From positions 59,795 to 123,794 of the forward strand of contig JAUCBJ010006881.1 in assembly GCA_032718475.1 (NCBI GenBank): DNA of 64,000 bases, given 5' to 3'. The notes under the pieces were generated by a model. It had not been told where the DNA came from and ran no database searches. It saw only the letters and a program-made list of their open reading frames with translations. The DNA comes from Nemertoderma westbladi. Taxonomy: Eukaryota > Xenacoelomorpha > Nemertodermatida > Nemertodermatidae. The position numbers and the translations under genes were made by a program. Positions 10,133 to 20,500 of this stretch are shown here, in pieces; within the stretch, counting starts at the first letter, position 1, and every line of letters begins with the position of its first letter.

Positions 10133-11414
10133 TGTAAAAGCTTCTGTGGGATATAACTGGCCCCTTTGCTTCGCAATCCAGTTTCCCCCCAGGCGCTGGA
10201 ATACTCTAAAAAGGTTCTCTAACTGTATAAATATTCCCCTCGCCCTCAAGGTACCGTTACAGGTGTTTTAACGGACATAAAAGTCATTCTGCTATATACG
10301 TGTTTTAGCGGACATGGTAAGACAAAAAACCTGCAATGCGACAAATACCTTTCATAGCTTAGCCGTGATGATTCATATTACGACATCTAACAGCTGGTTG
10401 CTGACATGGAAACAGCCATTGAACGCATGGTTCTTTGTTTGGCTTGAACCAATCAGAGCGATTTTTCCTGTCGATGTGTAGCTTTTCGGTCGATCATAGG
10501 GAGAGTGTTCAGTCTTACTGTTTTTTCTTGATACTTTGTTGTTATTGCTGTCTAGGCCAGGAACAACGGCTCTAGAGTCAATTCGTTTCATACTTTTATA
10601 AGAAACATTAGTAGGCTTAAATTATAGAGCGTATGACTGTTATGAATACACAGTCTATATCATAACACATCATATATCAATTTATATCAACTTGTTTCTA
10701 TTCTTGTATTATCGGTTCAATATACATTATTATACTGCTGTTTACTATTGTTTGGTGGAACATTATTTGGAGAACATATATAAAGAACCCAAATTTCCCA
10801 ATTTTCTTGATACACTACAGGTTAGAGAGACGGGTTATATATAGCGATTGCGACTTATATTGTTGTGGTTTGTAGTGAATTTAATGCTATTTAATAAGCA
10901 CTACATTGGTCCGTTGCTATTCCCTTTATATATGATAAAATTCATTGACGGTCGGCAAATTAGTGAGCAGTATTGTGTGTTACCGGTATTGTGCATGATT
11001 GTGATTGATAACTAAGCATTTCCTAAAGAATGCGCCTCATACGTGAATCTTAAGCCTTACCGACTTACCGTTGTGATTAGTATAAGTCATATCTCTGTTT
11101 ACTTAGATAGAGCGCCACGTCCTAAAGGAACTGTTAATATTTCCCGAAAGTAAATAATATTAGTCAGAAATTAATTATTAACGATCAATCGAATAATACA
11201 ATACAGTAAGCTTCACTGCAATAATAATTTAAGCCGACAGAATCCAGTCTCCCGGGATTATCCAGCGGGTGAATGGACGCGCACTAGGCTGGCTTCTGCT
11301 AATGTTGTGTTTATTGGTATAAAATATTTGTCTTCTTCTAAAGTATATTTATAAACCAAAAGACATATAAATTTTGGCAGGTTAAACTGCTAAAGGTCTT
11401 CAAAAGCGCGTACA
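10133..11414 (+). repeat. 5' LTR
   Basis: The LTR spans 1,282 bp, starts TGTAAAAGCTTC and ends GCGCGTACA. Candidate TATA elements are TATAAATA at about 10225 and TATATAAAG at about 10787. No exact primer-binding site complementary to a common tRNA 3' end (TGG...) was found directly downstream, where the sequence reads ATAACAGTCATTGAC. The antisense frame of 72 codons at 10373-10591 is repeated in the other LTR only because the LTRs are repeats. Confidence 0.95.
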
Positions 11415-11689
11415 ATAACAGTCATTGACTTTATTGCAGTAAGCAATAAAGTTGAAAGTACCGGTCAACCGGTAAACCTGAACCTGTACTTCTGTAGGTC
11501 TGTAGGCCCAACTGTACTAACCGGTACTTCCAGTATAAGTACATTAGTATTATTCGATTTTGATTATTGCATACCGGTAGGCTGTTCAAGAGATTAGGGA
11601 CTGTATACCCCTTGTTTCTTTTGGAGCTTACTTATTTCTGTCAGTTTTATTTACATGTAAGTTAATATTGAGCTGAAGACGTGTAAGTC

Positions 11690-12270
11690 TGCTCAGATTG
11701 TTCAGATAATTGTAGGCCGGACTGTTGTCAGATTGTTGTTGGGTTTGGAGAGATTACGGCGTGTGTGGAGTTTGTCCGATAGAGTGCCAGTTAGTAAGTT
11801 GGGGCAGCCATTGCTGTAAGGTCAATCCCCTCTTAAAGAATAAGTCGTACTACCGTGTTAGAACGTATACTAACTAACAATTTTGGAATCTGCACATACT
11901 GTAGTTTATTTAGGCTTGACAGTATTCTGCCAGCGTTTTGGCTTGTGTTTGTTTGTGTAGTCTGTTCAGGTACCGTAATCGTTATTACTCAGATATTTTG
12001 TAGGCTGGATTGTTGTCTAGCTATTATTAGGTCTGAAGAGATTGCTGCTTGTGTAGAGTTTGTCTGATAAAGTGCCAGTTAGTAAGTTGGGGCAGTCATA
12101 ACTGTAAGGTCAATCCCCTCTTAAAGAATAAGTCGTACTACCGTGTTAGAACGCATACTAACTAACCGTTTTGGAATCTGCACATACAGTAGTTTATTTA
12201 GGCTTGGTGGTAGTCTGCCAGCATTTGGTTTGTATTTTGTTTGAGTATTCTGTACGGGTAGCGTAATATT
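11690..12270 (+). repeat. 288-bp tandem duplication in the leader
   Basis: Two copies repeat with a 288-bp period; the marker GTGCCAGTTAGTAAG begins at 11784 and again at 12072. The antisense relic of the same family (around 38.0-38.2 kb) appears to have a single copy. Confidence 0.8.
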
Positions 12271-13223
12271 TATTATTCAGAGTTTATGCGATTATTCGCA
12301 ACATTCATGTCCCCAAGTTTATTCCTACAGTAATTGTGTTTGTTATACATACCGTTATAGTTAAATTAACCCCGGTACTACACGGGCTGCTTGGCGTAGG
12401 ACAAGACTGGTGATTTTGTGCACCGGTCACTCCAGCAGATGCCGTGGTTCTTTTAACTGTTCAAGTATATTTAACTACTGATTATTTGTTGTACCAGTAC
12501 TTGTACCTAATTTAGGGTTTAGTGTACAGTGCTTTCCGAAGTAATTAGTGTGTAGGCAGTATATTTGTGTTGTAAAGTGGTTAATAGGCACGCTGGATCT
12601 GGTAGTCCGCGGTAATTAACTTCTAGGTAGGAACACTCCGTGATACATAACGTAGTACCTATAGCGATACGGTTATAGGTCGTCAGGCGGTGGTATTTTC
12701 CTATCTGGACAGTGCAATATATTTACTACTACTTATTATTTTCAAATACCGTAGTACCCTGTCCGTTGTAATAACCAGAATTCTAACCCTTTGTTAGGCT
12801 GGTTTGTAGACTTCCTGTAAAATTACCCTAAAAATTTCGTACGTAATATTTTTGTTGTGTTTAATTAGAGATTTAATCTCACCCGTATCGTACGTAATTT
12901 GTAGTATTAAGTAACTTAGGTAAATTAGAATTATCTGTTTTAGTGTCCAATAAATAGCACTTCACTGAGAGCGCACAGCTTCTGTGTAGTGACCCCCAGA
13001 AATAATAACATTTATTTCAAATATTGACAAAACCCTTTTTAAACGGGTATATATATATCTATTATAAATCAACTCAAACGATTTATAAATAGTAGGCCTA
13101 CCATACAACAACTAGGTCTCAAAATCAGTTGGACTCCTGCTTAAATAACGGTAACAAAGTAAGTTAAAGTAACCAAGTAACCCTAAATATTCAGAAATTT
13201 AATTATTATAAAAATAATTGACA

Positions 13224-13465
13224 TACCGGTATTTACCATAGGCTTATTATATTTATTCTATAAATTCGAGCTGAAATCATACCGGTATTCTGTAATAATT
13301 CTAGTTCATAATTATACTTATATATACTATAAGTGTAAGCTGTATACCGGTATTCACGATAGGCCTATTATATATTTATATATATTTGTGCTAAATTATA
13401 TACCGGTACTCTGTGACAAACCTAGTTTACAATACTTATATATGTTATAAGTGCATACCGGTATT
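13224..13465 (+). repeat. AT-rich ~121-bp tandem repeat with TACCGGTA sites
   Basis: Two units begin TACCGGTATT at 13224 and 13345, each with a second ACCGGT inside. The same arrangement appears in reverse complement at about 36.70-36.96 kb in the relic. Confidence 0.75.
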
Positions 13466-13572
13466 CTAATATACGGCAATAAATTACCGGTACTAGGCCA
13501 ACGGTCATACTGAATTACTAGACTTGCTTTAACTGTAACTATAGCAGTAGGCATTCAACTGTATAGCTAAAC

Positions 13573-13686
13573 ATGTCTGACACTCAGCAAAACCTGTCAG
13601 ACAGTCTAATCGATACAACCATCTGTGACACAGATAGGAGTGTGGAGCGTTTAATTAAGAAAGGAGTTCAGCTCACCTCCTACTGA
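13573..13686 (+). CDS. Start of gag, out of frame with the main gag ORF
   Basis: An ATG at 13573 opens a 37-codon frame beginning MSDTQQNLSDSL that stops at TGA 13684-13686. The relic at 36306-36566 starts with a very similar peptide but continues without a break into the sequence corresponding to the main gag ORF. Relative to the relic, this copy has four extra bases around 13651-13665, which shift the frame. The ATG is therefore the likely ancestral gag start. Either this copy is damaged, or main gag begins at a later codon or by frameshifting. Confidence 0.6.
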   Translation: MSDTQQNLSDSLIDTTICDTDRSVERLIKKGVQLTSY

Positions 13687-16600
13687 AAGAAAAGTCATCC
13701 CTCCAGTAGTGATATCGGACCCTAAGCTAATCCAACACCGTAGGTCCATCATCGGCACTCGGGCCCAAGTCAAACGGAACCAGGAAGCAGCTGTCCCACA
13801 GCAGCAACAGCCTAGTCAAGAAACTTGTTCCCAGCGATCAGATAGCTCCAGTAGTTCGGATACTGTCGAACTGACCCCCGAACGCGGATTGCAGATGACG
13901 ACTAAAGCCTACTCGGACCCCCTTCTCACCCTTCCTGCCGCAGTGCTAACAACTATATTGATTGCGGTGGAGGAACATCAAGCAGATTGGGCGAGAAATA
14001 AGCGAGCGACCCAAGATGATTATGCGGGATACGCCAGGGAAGAATTGATGTCTATTGTCGAGTCACAATGGAACTTTCCCGGACCCGGACTCCCGTTAGA
14101 TCTGTCCGAGGCTACTTGGGAAGATATACACAGGATGGGAGTGGCTAAAGATACGATGGATCCAGCTGTTTGGAAGAGGTCGGCAGCAGGATATGTGCAG
14201 GGATTCTTCGGCTCCTTAGAGAGATTAGAAGAACAACTGTTTCGACAACCCCAAGGACCTCAAGAGCAGGAAGAACTGCTATATCAAGTATGCGAAAGAA
14301 CCCTACGCATACGACTAATCCTATCGGCTTTTGAGGAAACTTCCAAAAGAAGACAGGACACGTCGCTGCAGGTTGCTGTCAAAACTTGGTTCCAGCGGGT
14401 AGGTCTCCAAGTGCAAGAAACAGACCAGTGGAAATCCCAGCTGTCTGAGAGACTAACTCATGAAGAACCAACTGATGCCACCCTTTCTCAAGTGGAAGGC
14501 GAAGAAACCTCAGAGAAACCACGAACGAGAGACGCCATCGACATTTATCTGTCCGACTATCAGCGATTCCTAGGAGACGAAGAGTTGAGGAGACGGCTGT
14601 CTGGACTTTCCCCCAATAGTGAAGGAACCCAGCGTGTGTTAGATTCAATCGATGCTGAAATGTTAGCTGCTAACCAAGCTGAGTTTGATGAGAAACTCCG
14701 ACTCACTAGAGTCCAAGAAGAACTAGTAAAGAAAAAACGGATAGAGGACCGAAAGGCAGCTGCAGTAACAGCGGCAATGGCCGAAGTGGAAGCAGAAAGA
14801 AAGGCAGCTGCAGTAACAGCGGCGGCAGAAGCAGCAGCAGAAAGAAAGGCAGCGGCGGCAGAAGCCGAAGCAGAAAGAAAAGCGACTGTGGCAGCAGCAA
14901 AGGCAGTGGCAGAAGCAGAACGGAGAGCCTCTGAGGAGACTGCCCAACTGGAGTTGGAAAATCTGCAAGAGACGCAAGACAACATAAATAAACAGTTAAC
15001 TGCTAGTCACATGCAGATGATGAGAAAATCTACTCCCAAACGCCAGGGATATACGTCATCGGAGGAAAGCGAAACCACCTATCCTGAAGGCGGAGGAAAT
15101 AGATCTCATCTAAGTAGGCGTAGAAAAACAACTTACCGTCACAAATTGCCTGATTTGCCCCCAGCTGTTAGAAGACAACTAGCTAGCACAGACTTAAGTA
15201 GTATAGAACCTACAGACCAAATTATCAAGGTCAAAAGACTCCCTACTATAGTTGATGAGCCTGAAATAATTAGGCCTGTCGTTCCCAAAGTCACTCCTGT
15301 GTTAGAGACCCCTGTACTTCCAGAGCATAACTCTAAATTCCCTTTACACAGTACTACACTGCCTGTGCCCGGTAGAACAGTCCAGGAGAATATCCCTGTC
15401 CTGGAAGCTGAGAGAGAAATCAAAGATTTGTCTCCCGTCATCCCACGTCAGCCCGCTACAATGTTGGCGACTCCCGCTTCGGCGGTCGAGTGGGTAGAGG
15501 AGGGACGGCGGGGGATGAATCTCCTGCTCGGACAGATGCAGGAGACTGTCCGCCAGCTTAAGGGAACAGTAAGAGAAAGTAGGGCCGAATTGCAAGAAGT
15601 GCAGCAAAGTATCGCGCTAGAACGCGACAAATTAGTCAACATACAAAAGGGCATACCAATACCCCCTGTAACATTGTGTCAACCTGTTAGGTCTGAAGTA
15701 TTACATGCGCAAGGTGTGGAGCCTACACGCATCTATACTGCTAGTGAAGTAGAAACTCCTATAGCAAACCCTATTAAGAGTGATTATAGACCTGTTATTA
15801 ATGATATTCCCTATAGACCTGATACTGATCCGAGAAATTTATATACCGATAATTCGATATTAAATAACACGATGGCCCAAGAAAGCTTTACGCGGCAGAT
15901 GGCTAGAACAGAAGCCCGCCAAGCGGTCAAAGTGGGAGAGATCGTCAAATTCAATGGAGATGAGATGAAATGGTTACCTTTCAACGAATATTACAAAGAC
16001 AGCATACAGAACTCTGTACTATCTAACGGAGAGAAACTTAGGTTCCTCATCAAGTGCTTGGAAGGACCTCCCAAGTTAATGGCGTTAAAGTCCAGAAGAC
16101 ATCCAGAAGGATTAAGACAAGTATGGGATACATTAAACATCAGGTATGGTAACAAGGATAACATAGCTAAGTATTTGTATGCAAAATTAGTAGCCCCCCG
16201 ACACTTCCTTAGTAGCGGGATTATAGAGTTTTCCGATGAAATTCAGGAGATCTGTAGACAATTGGACTGGTTAGGTAAGTCTCATGAATATCAGAGTTCA
16301 ATGGTTATTGGAGCCATAGTCTCTACTTTACCAAAGGGTGGAGTATGTACACGCTGGGACAAGAAAGTGTTGTACATGAATGAACAACAACGACGAAGTC
16401 CTACCATGGCTGATCTCATGTCCTTCTTGGATGGTGAGGTAAAACTACAACTCATCAAGCAGTCCAGAGAGAAAACATCGGAAAATAAGGTATGTGAGAA
16501 ACCCGCTTCTAGGAGAAGAATAACACCGGTGTGTTACACTGACGACGGCGAAAGCCAAGTTTCTCAAGAAGAGGACAGCGGGAAAAACACTGAGCGATCT

Positions 16601-17461
16601 TACTACGTTGACAAAACCTCAAAAGATGTAAGTAAATACAAGGCTCGAAACAACGATAGGAGAGAACAGGTTGCCAGGACCCCCCCTCAGTCTCCTAACA
16701 GAATGCACCGAAGAAAACCCGAAGAAAAAACGAGAGTGCATCAGGTTACCCAAGGTAAAGTGAGTAACATAAAACCTAACTGTGCGCTGTGCGACGGGAC
16801 CCACCGTTTGAGTGCGTGTGCTGAATTTCTAAAGAAATCCCTTGTAGACAGACGTGCAGTTGTGTGGGACAAGCGGTTATGCTATAATTGCCTCAGACCA
16901 GGACACCAACGGCGAACCTGTTACTCCGACATAAAGTGTGCAAAGTGTGGCGCGAAACATCACATCTTGTTACACAGTGAGTTCGAACGAGACAAACAGA
17001 GTCAGGTAAGTGAGCCCGAACTACATGTCCAATTCAGTGATGTAAACGACACTGATCAGGAGTCTGAGATGGAAGGATTCTATACTGACGAATTCTCCGA
17101 CGCCAACGAATCCTGTTATCTAATCAATACCGCAGTGTATCGAGCACTTACTTATGAAAAGGTCACCAACGATGAGTTTCCCCCAACTACTTTTGCCAAA
17201 CAACCATCTTGGAAAGCTCCAACTTCCAACGTAGGAATCAGAGAATTTCCTGTGGTGCAGGTAAGAGTTCATGGTCTTAATAAAAGTTACATAGTGAACG
17301 CCCTCCTTGACTCTGGCAGCACAGGAACATTCATCGATCAAGAATTAGCCGAAGATATCTTTGCTGGACAACCCAAATTCCGGACTAAATTGAATATGTC
17401 AGGAATTATGCAGGTTTGGAAATCTACCTTAACGGCAGATTACTATGTAGGTGTAAGTTAG
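13655..17461 (+). CDS. gag: Gag with N-terminal part of the aspartic protease (BEL/Pao)
   Basis: The frame is open from 13655; the usual in-frame ATG would be at 13895, while 13709 is a GTG. Numbering from 13709, residues from about 335 to 430 form an Ala/Glu/Lys-rich coiled coil with internal repeats. Residues from about 740 to 930 match the BEL/Pao gag domain (DUF1759 type: KFNGDEMKWLPF ... LPKGG). Three Cys/His knuckles follow at about 1025 (CALCDGTHRLSAC), 1058 (CYNCLRPGHQRRTC) and 1077 (CAKCGAKHH). The ORF ends in the first half of a retropepsin-like protease with the catalytic motif LLDSGSTGTFID (Asp about 1201). The product would package element RNA and help mature the polyprotein. It stops at TAG 17459-17461, inside the protease. 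Confidence 0.9.
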   Translation, partial: LRKEFSSPPTERKVIPPVVISDPKLIQHRRSIIGTRAQVKRNQEAAVPQQQQPSQETCSQRSDSSSSSDTVELTPERGLQMTTKAYSDPLLTLPAAVLTTILIAVEEHQADWARNKRATQDDYAGYAREELMSIVESQWNFPGPGLPLDLSEATWEDIHRMGVAKDTMDPAVWKRSAAGYVQGFFGSLERLEEQLFRQPQGPQEQEELLYQVCERTLRIRLILSAFEETSKRRQDTSLQVAVKTWFQRVGLQVQETDQWKSQLSERLTHEEPTDATLSQVEGEETSEKPRTRDAIDIYLSDYQRFLGDEELRRRLSGLSPNSEGTQRVLDSIDAEMLAANQAEFDEKLRLTRVQEELVKKKRIEDRKAAAVTAAMAEVEAERKAAAVTAAAEAAAERKAAAAEAEAERKATVAAAKAVAEAERRASEETAQLELENLQETQDNINKQLTASHMQMMRKSTPKRQGYTSSEESETTYPEGGGNRSHLSRRRKTTYRHKLPDLPPAVRRQLASTDLSSIEPTDQIIKVKRLPTIVDEPEIIRPVVPKVTPVLETPVLPEHNSKFPLHSTTLPVPGRTVQENIPVLEAEREIKDLSPVIPRQPATMLATPASAVEWVEEGRRGMNLLLGQMQETVRQLKGTVRESRAELQEVQQSIALERDKLVNIQKGIPIPPVTLCQPVRSEVLHAQGVEPTRIYTASEVETPIANPIKSDYRPVINDIPYRPDTDPRNLYTDNSILNNTMAQESFTRQMARTEARQAVKVGEIVKFNGDEMKWLPFNEYYKDSIQNSVLSNGEKLRFLIKCLEGPPKLMALKSRRHPEGLRQVWDTLNIRYGNKDNIAKYLYAKLVAPRHFLSSGIIEFSDEIQEICRQLDWLGKSHEYQSSMVIGAIVSTLPKGGVCTRWDKKVLYMNEQQRRSPTMADLMSFLDGEVKLQLIKQSREKTSENKVCEKPASRRRITPVCYTDDGESQVSQEEDSGKNTERSYYVDKTSKDVSKYKARNNDRREQVARTPPQSPNRMHRRKPEEKTRVHQVTQGKVSNIKPNCALCDGTHRLSACAEFLKKSLVDRRAVVWDKRLCYNCLRPGHQRRTCYSDIKCAKCGAKHHILLHSEFERDKQSQVSEPELHVQFSDVNDTDQESEMEGFYTDEFSDANESCYLINTAVYRALTYEKVTNDEFPPTTFAKQPSWKAPTSNVGIREFPVVQVRVHGLNKSYIVNALLDSGSTGTFIDQELAEDIFAGQPKFRTKLNMSGIMQVWKSTLTADYYVGVS

Positions 17462-17503
17462 GAATAGGATAAGTTAGGAACACAAGGTATAAGGTCGGTA
17501 AAA
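17459..17503 (+). other. Two in-frame TAG codons splitting the protease
   Basis: Gag and pol are in the same reading frame. Only two TAG codons, at 17459-17461 and 17465-17467, and 36 bp before the first ATG of pol separate them. The break falls between the catalytic half of the protease (upstream) and its IPRF...ILIG...GW half (downstream). This may be suppressed in translation, or it may inactivate this copy. A GTAAGT at 17453-17458 looks like a splice donor, but no sensible intron follows. Confidence 0.85.
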
Positions 17504-20500
17504 ATGGTGGCTATAAAGAACTTCGCTACTACTCAAGCAGACCTTTATAATTGGGACGAGGATGAGAGCATCCAACATCTTGAGATACCTCGATTCCAGA
17601 CAGATTATCCTGGAGTGCAAATCCTCATCGGCCAGAACGCGCATGAGGCGCTCGAAACATTGGAGAAACGGCCTGCTCAACCACAGCCACTGCAAACCTA
17701 TGCGGTAAGAACTAGAGTAGGTTGGTACTTTACTGGCCCTTCCCACAGGACTCTCGAAGAGAGAATGCCACAAGAACACACATACCAAGTACACGATTGG
17801 GAAGTGGAGAGCAGTGAGGTGGACGAACTAACTGAGGGAACACCATACTCCTCAGATAATGACGACATCTACCAACTCTTCGATGAAGAGAACACAATCG
17901 ACCTACTTACAGAAAACCAAACTTGGAAAAGTCAGGTGAACCTTTGTCAACTGATTCACCCATCGGAACAAAACGCTTACAATGACGAACTAAACGATGA
18001 GATAGAGCGCTACAACGCTAGAACTCGGGACGAACTAGCTGTACGATTCTTTACTCAGGAACTGGTAGAGCCCAATTCATATGATAAGGCTCTATCGATA
18101 GAAGAAGAAAGAGCCAAGCAAATCCAGGAAACAACTACACGTTTTTTAAAGGACCAAGGTAGGTATGAAATCGGCCTACCATTTGGAAAACGAGAACCTA
18201 GATTTATAAATAACAGACCCTTGGCAGAGAAAAGAATCGCTCAATTATATCGACGCCTTACAGCTAATGCTTCAGCGAAAGAAATGTACCAAACTCAGCT
18301 GAAGAAATTTATAACAAAGGGATACGCGGAGCGAGTACCGGAAGGAACACCAGTGACTGAGAGAATGTATTACTTAACACATCATTACGTTCCCAAACCC
18401 GGTAAACCCCATGAAGTCCGAGTCGTATTCGATGGCTCTGCGCTATATATGGGCCAATCCCTCAATTCCGAGTTGTTACCAGGACCCAACTTACTCCAAT
18501 CTTTGTTGGGAATACTATTAAGATTAAGACAATATTCCATCGCGTTCGCCTCTGATATAGAAGGAATGTTCTTACAAGTCAAGGCGCTGGATAGAGATAG
18601 AGACAGCCTGAGATTTCTGTGGTGGCCTGAAGGAGACCTCAACCAGAAACCGGTAGAGTACTGGATGACCATCCAGGCTTTTGGGATCATATCAAGCCCT
18701 TCCAACGCCTGCTCCGTGGTGCGAACCACTGCTAATGATAACCGGGACTCCTTCTCCAAAGAAGTGATAGACAACATAAAACGCAATATATACATGGACG
18801 ACAATTTAAGGTCCCTTCCATCAGTAGAAGAAGCCATAGCTGTCGCGAAAGGAACGGTAGAGTGTTTGAAAAGAGGTGGATTTCGACTGACGAAATTCAC
18901 TAGCAACTCCCGTGAGTTTCTGGAAGCCATACCGGTAGAAGACCGCGGAGCGAAAGATCTAGACTTGATAAAGGACGATCTTCCTGAAACCAAGACGCTT
19001 GGCTTGAAGTGGGACACTGAAAGAGACATCCTGTTTTTTCAGTTAAAACAGCGAGATAATCCAGTTCGGACCAAACGGATTTGTTTAAGTATCCTGAGCA
19101 CTTATTTCGACCCATTGGGATTTATTAGCCCAGTTATATTGATTGCTCGGAGTTTAGTACAACAGATGTGGCTTGAAAACCACTCATGGGACGATCCGCT
19201 TAAGGGAGAATTGTTGAAGAAATGGATGAAATGGGAAGATTCTCTACCTGCCATCGAGAACTTTATAATTTCCCGTGCATATTTTGGCCATGTTCTTCCT
19301 ACGTATTCCTATCAACTCCATGTGTTTGGAGACGCCAGCGACATGGGAATAGGTATAGTAGCATATCTTCGAGTCGAAACTCCGGATGGAATCAAGGTCG
19401 CCTTGGTTACCTCTAAGGCATTGATTAACAACAAGTTAAAGGTTCCTCGAGCGGAGTTAAAGGCGGCTTTATACGCTACAGCCATCGGCCGGAACGTAAC
19501 GGAACAAATCGACTATACACTGGAGAAAACGGTTTATTGGACCGACGCTTTACTCGTGTTGGAGTATCTCACCAATGAAGTCTGTCAGTTTAGCGTTTTT
19601 GTTACTAACCGAGTAGCTATTATTCTTAGTCGCACAAAGATAGATCAATGGAGACATTGCCCTGGTACGATTAATCCAGCCGATATCGCCTCCAGGGGAG
19701 CAACTCCACAGGAACTGATAGATACTCCAGATTGGTTGGGTGGACCCGACTTCCTGAGCAAGGAAGAGGATGAATGGCCTCCTCACCTTACTACGGCAGA
19801 GATTAGACAAGCCAAGGGAGCGGAGACAGTCAAACCTAAAACCCGGGCGAGTAAATCGAAGTTATTTAAACCGACTATCGATCTATCCGTATTACACACT
19901 TCCGGGAATGATGTTTCGGATCCACAATCCCTCAACACAAATAAGTCTGTTGTGGAAATTAGAGATAGAGATTGGAAATCTGGAATACCAGACGTCTCGC
20001 AAGGAATCTCACCCATGCTGCAGAGAGCAATGCATCATTACAGTTCCTGGAATCGGCTCTGTAAAGCCGTCACATATTTAAGACGATGTTTTCATCATCA
20101 CTACTCCAGGACGAAGACCATTAGTGATCACGCTCCATTGACATCTGCACAAGTTCATGTTATTAAGAATTTACCCAAATATAAGATATCTGATCGTTTT
20201 CTAAAAGAGAAAATTAGTCACCAGGAGTATGAAGAAACAAATAAACAGATACTGAGACTCCTGCAATGCTATGAGGATTCCGAAAAGTACTTCCTGTTGT
20301 TGAGAAATCCACAGATGCGCTTAAGGGATCGATTCTCGAGCACAATGATAGATGGGTTAATACGTGTTGGAGGAAGACTCACCAACGCCCCCTTATCCTT
20401 TGACACCAAATTCCCCATACTTATTAGAAATCTTGAAGTACAAATCAAGATGATTGTAGACGTTCACAGTAAACTTTACCATGCTGGTAGAGAACGAATT

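Larger units (their letters stand above)
11415..13572 (+). other. Long non-coding leader of the BEL/Pao element
   Basis: About 2.1 kb separate the 5' LTR from the first gag-related ATG. The leader contains a 288-bp tandem duplication and a ~121-bp AT-rich tandem repeat. The ORF at 11855-12067 crosses the duplication and has no family features. Leaders of this type usually carry packaging and dimerisation signals, but I cannot point to one. Confidence 0.7.

Noticed and set aside
10373-10591. Antisense 72-codon frame in the LTR, repeated at 27847-28086
   Set aside because: It is repeated only because LTRs are identical. No conserved motif, and the relic LTR does not keep it.
14379-15654. Antisense frames within gag
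   Set aside because: They are shadows of the Ala/Glu-rich and Pro-rich coding sequence and lack independent support.
17453-17503. Intron at the gag/pol boundary, suggested by GTAAGT
   Set aside because: The available AG sites would make an intron shorter than 50 nt, and the two sides are already in frame.
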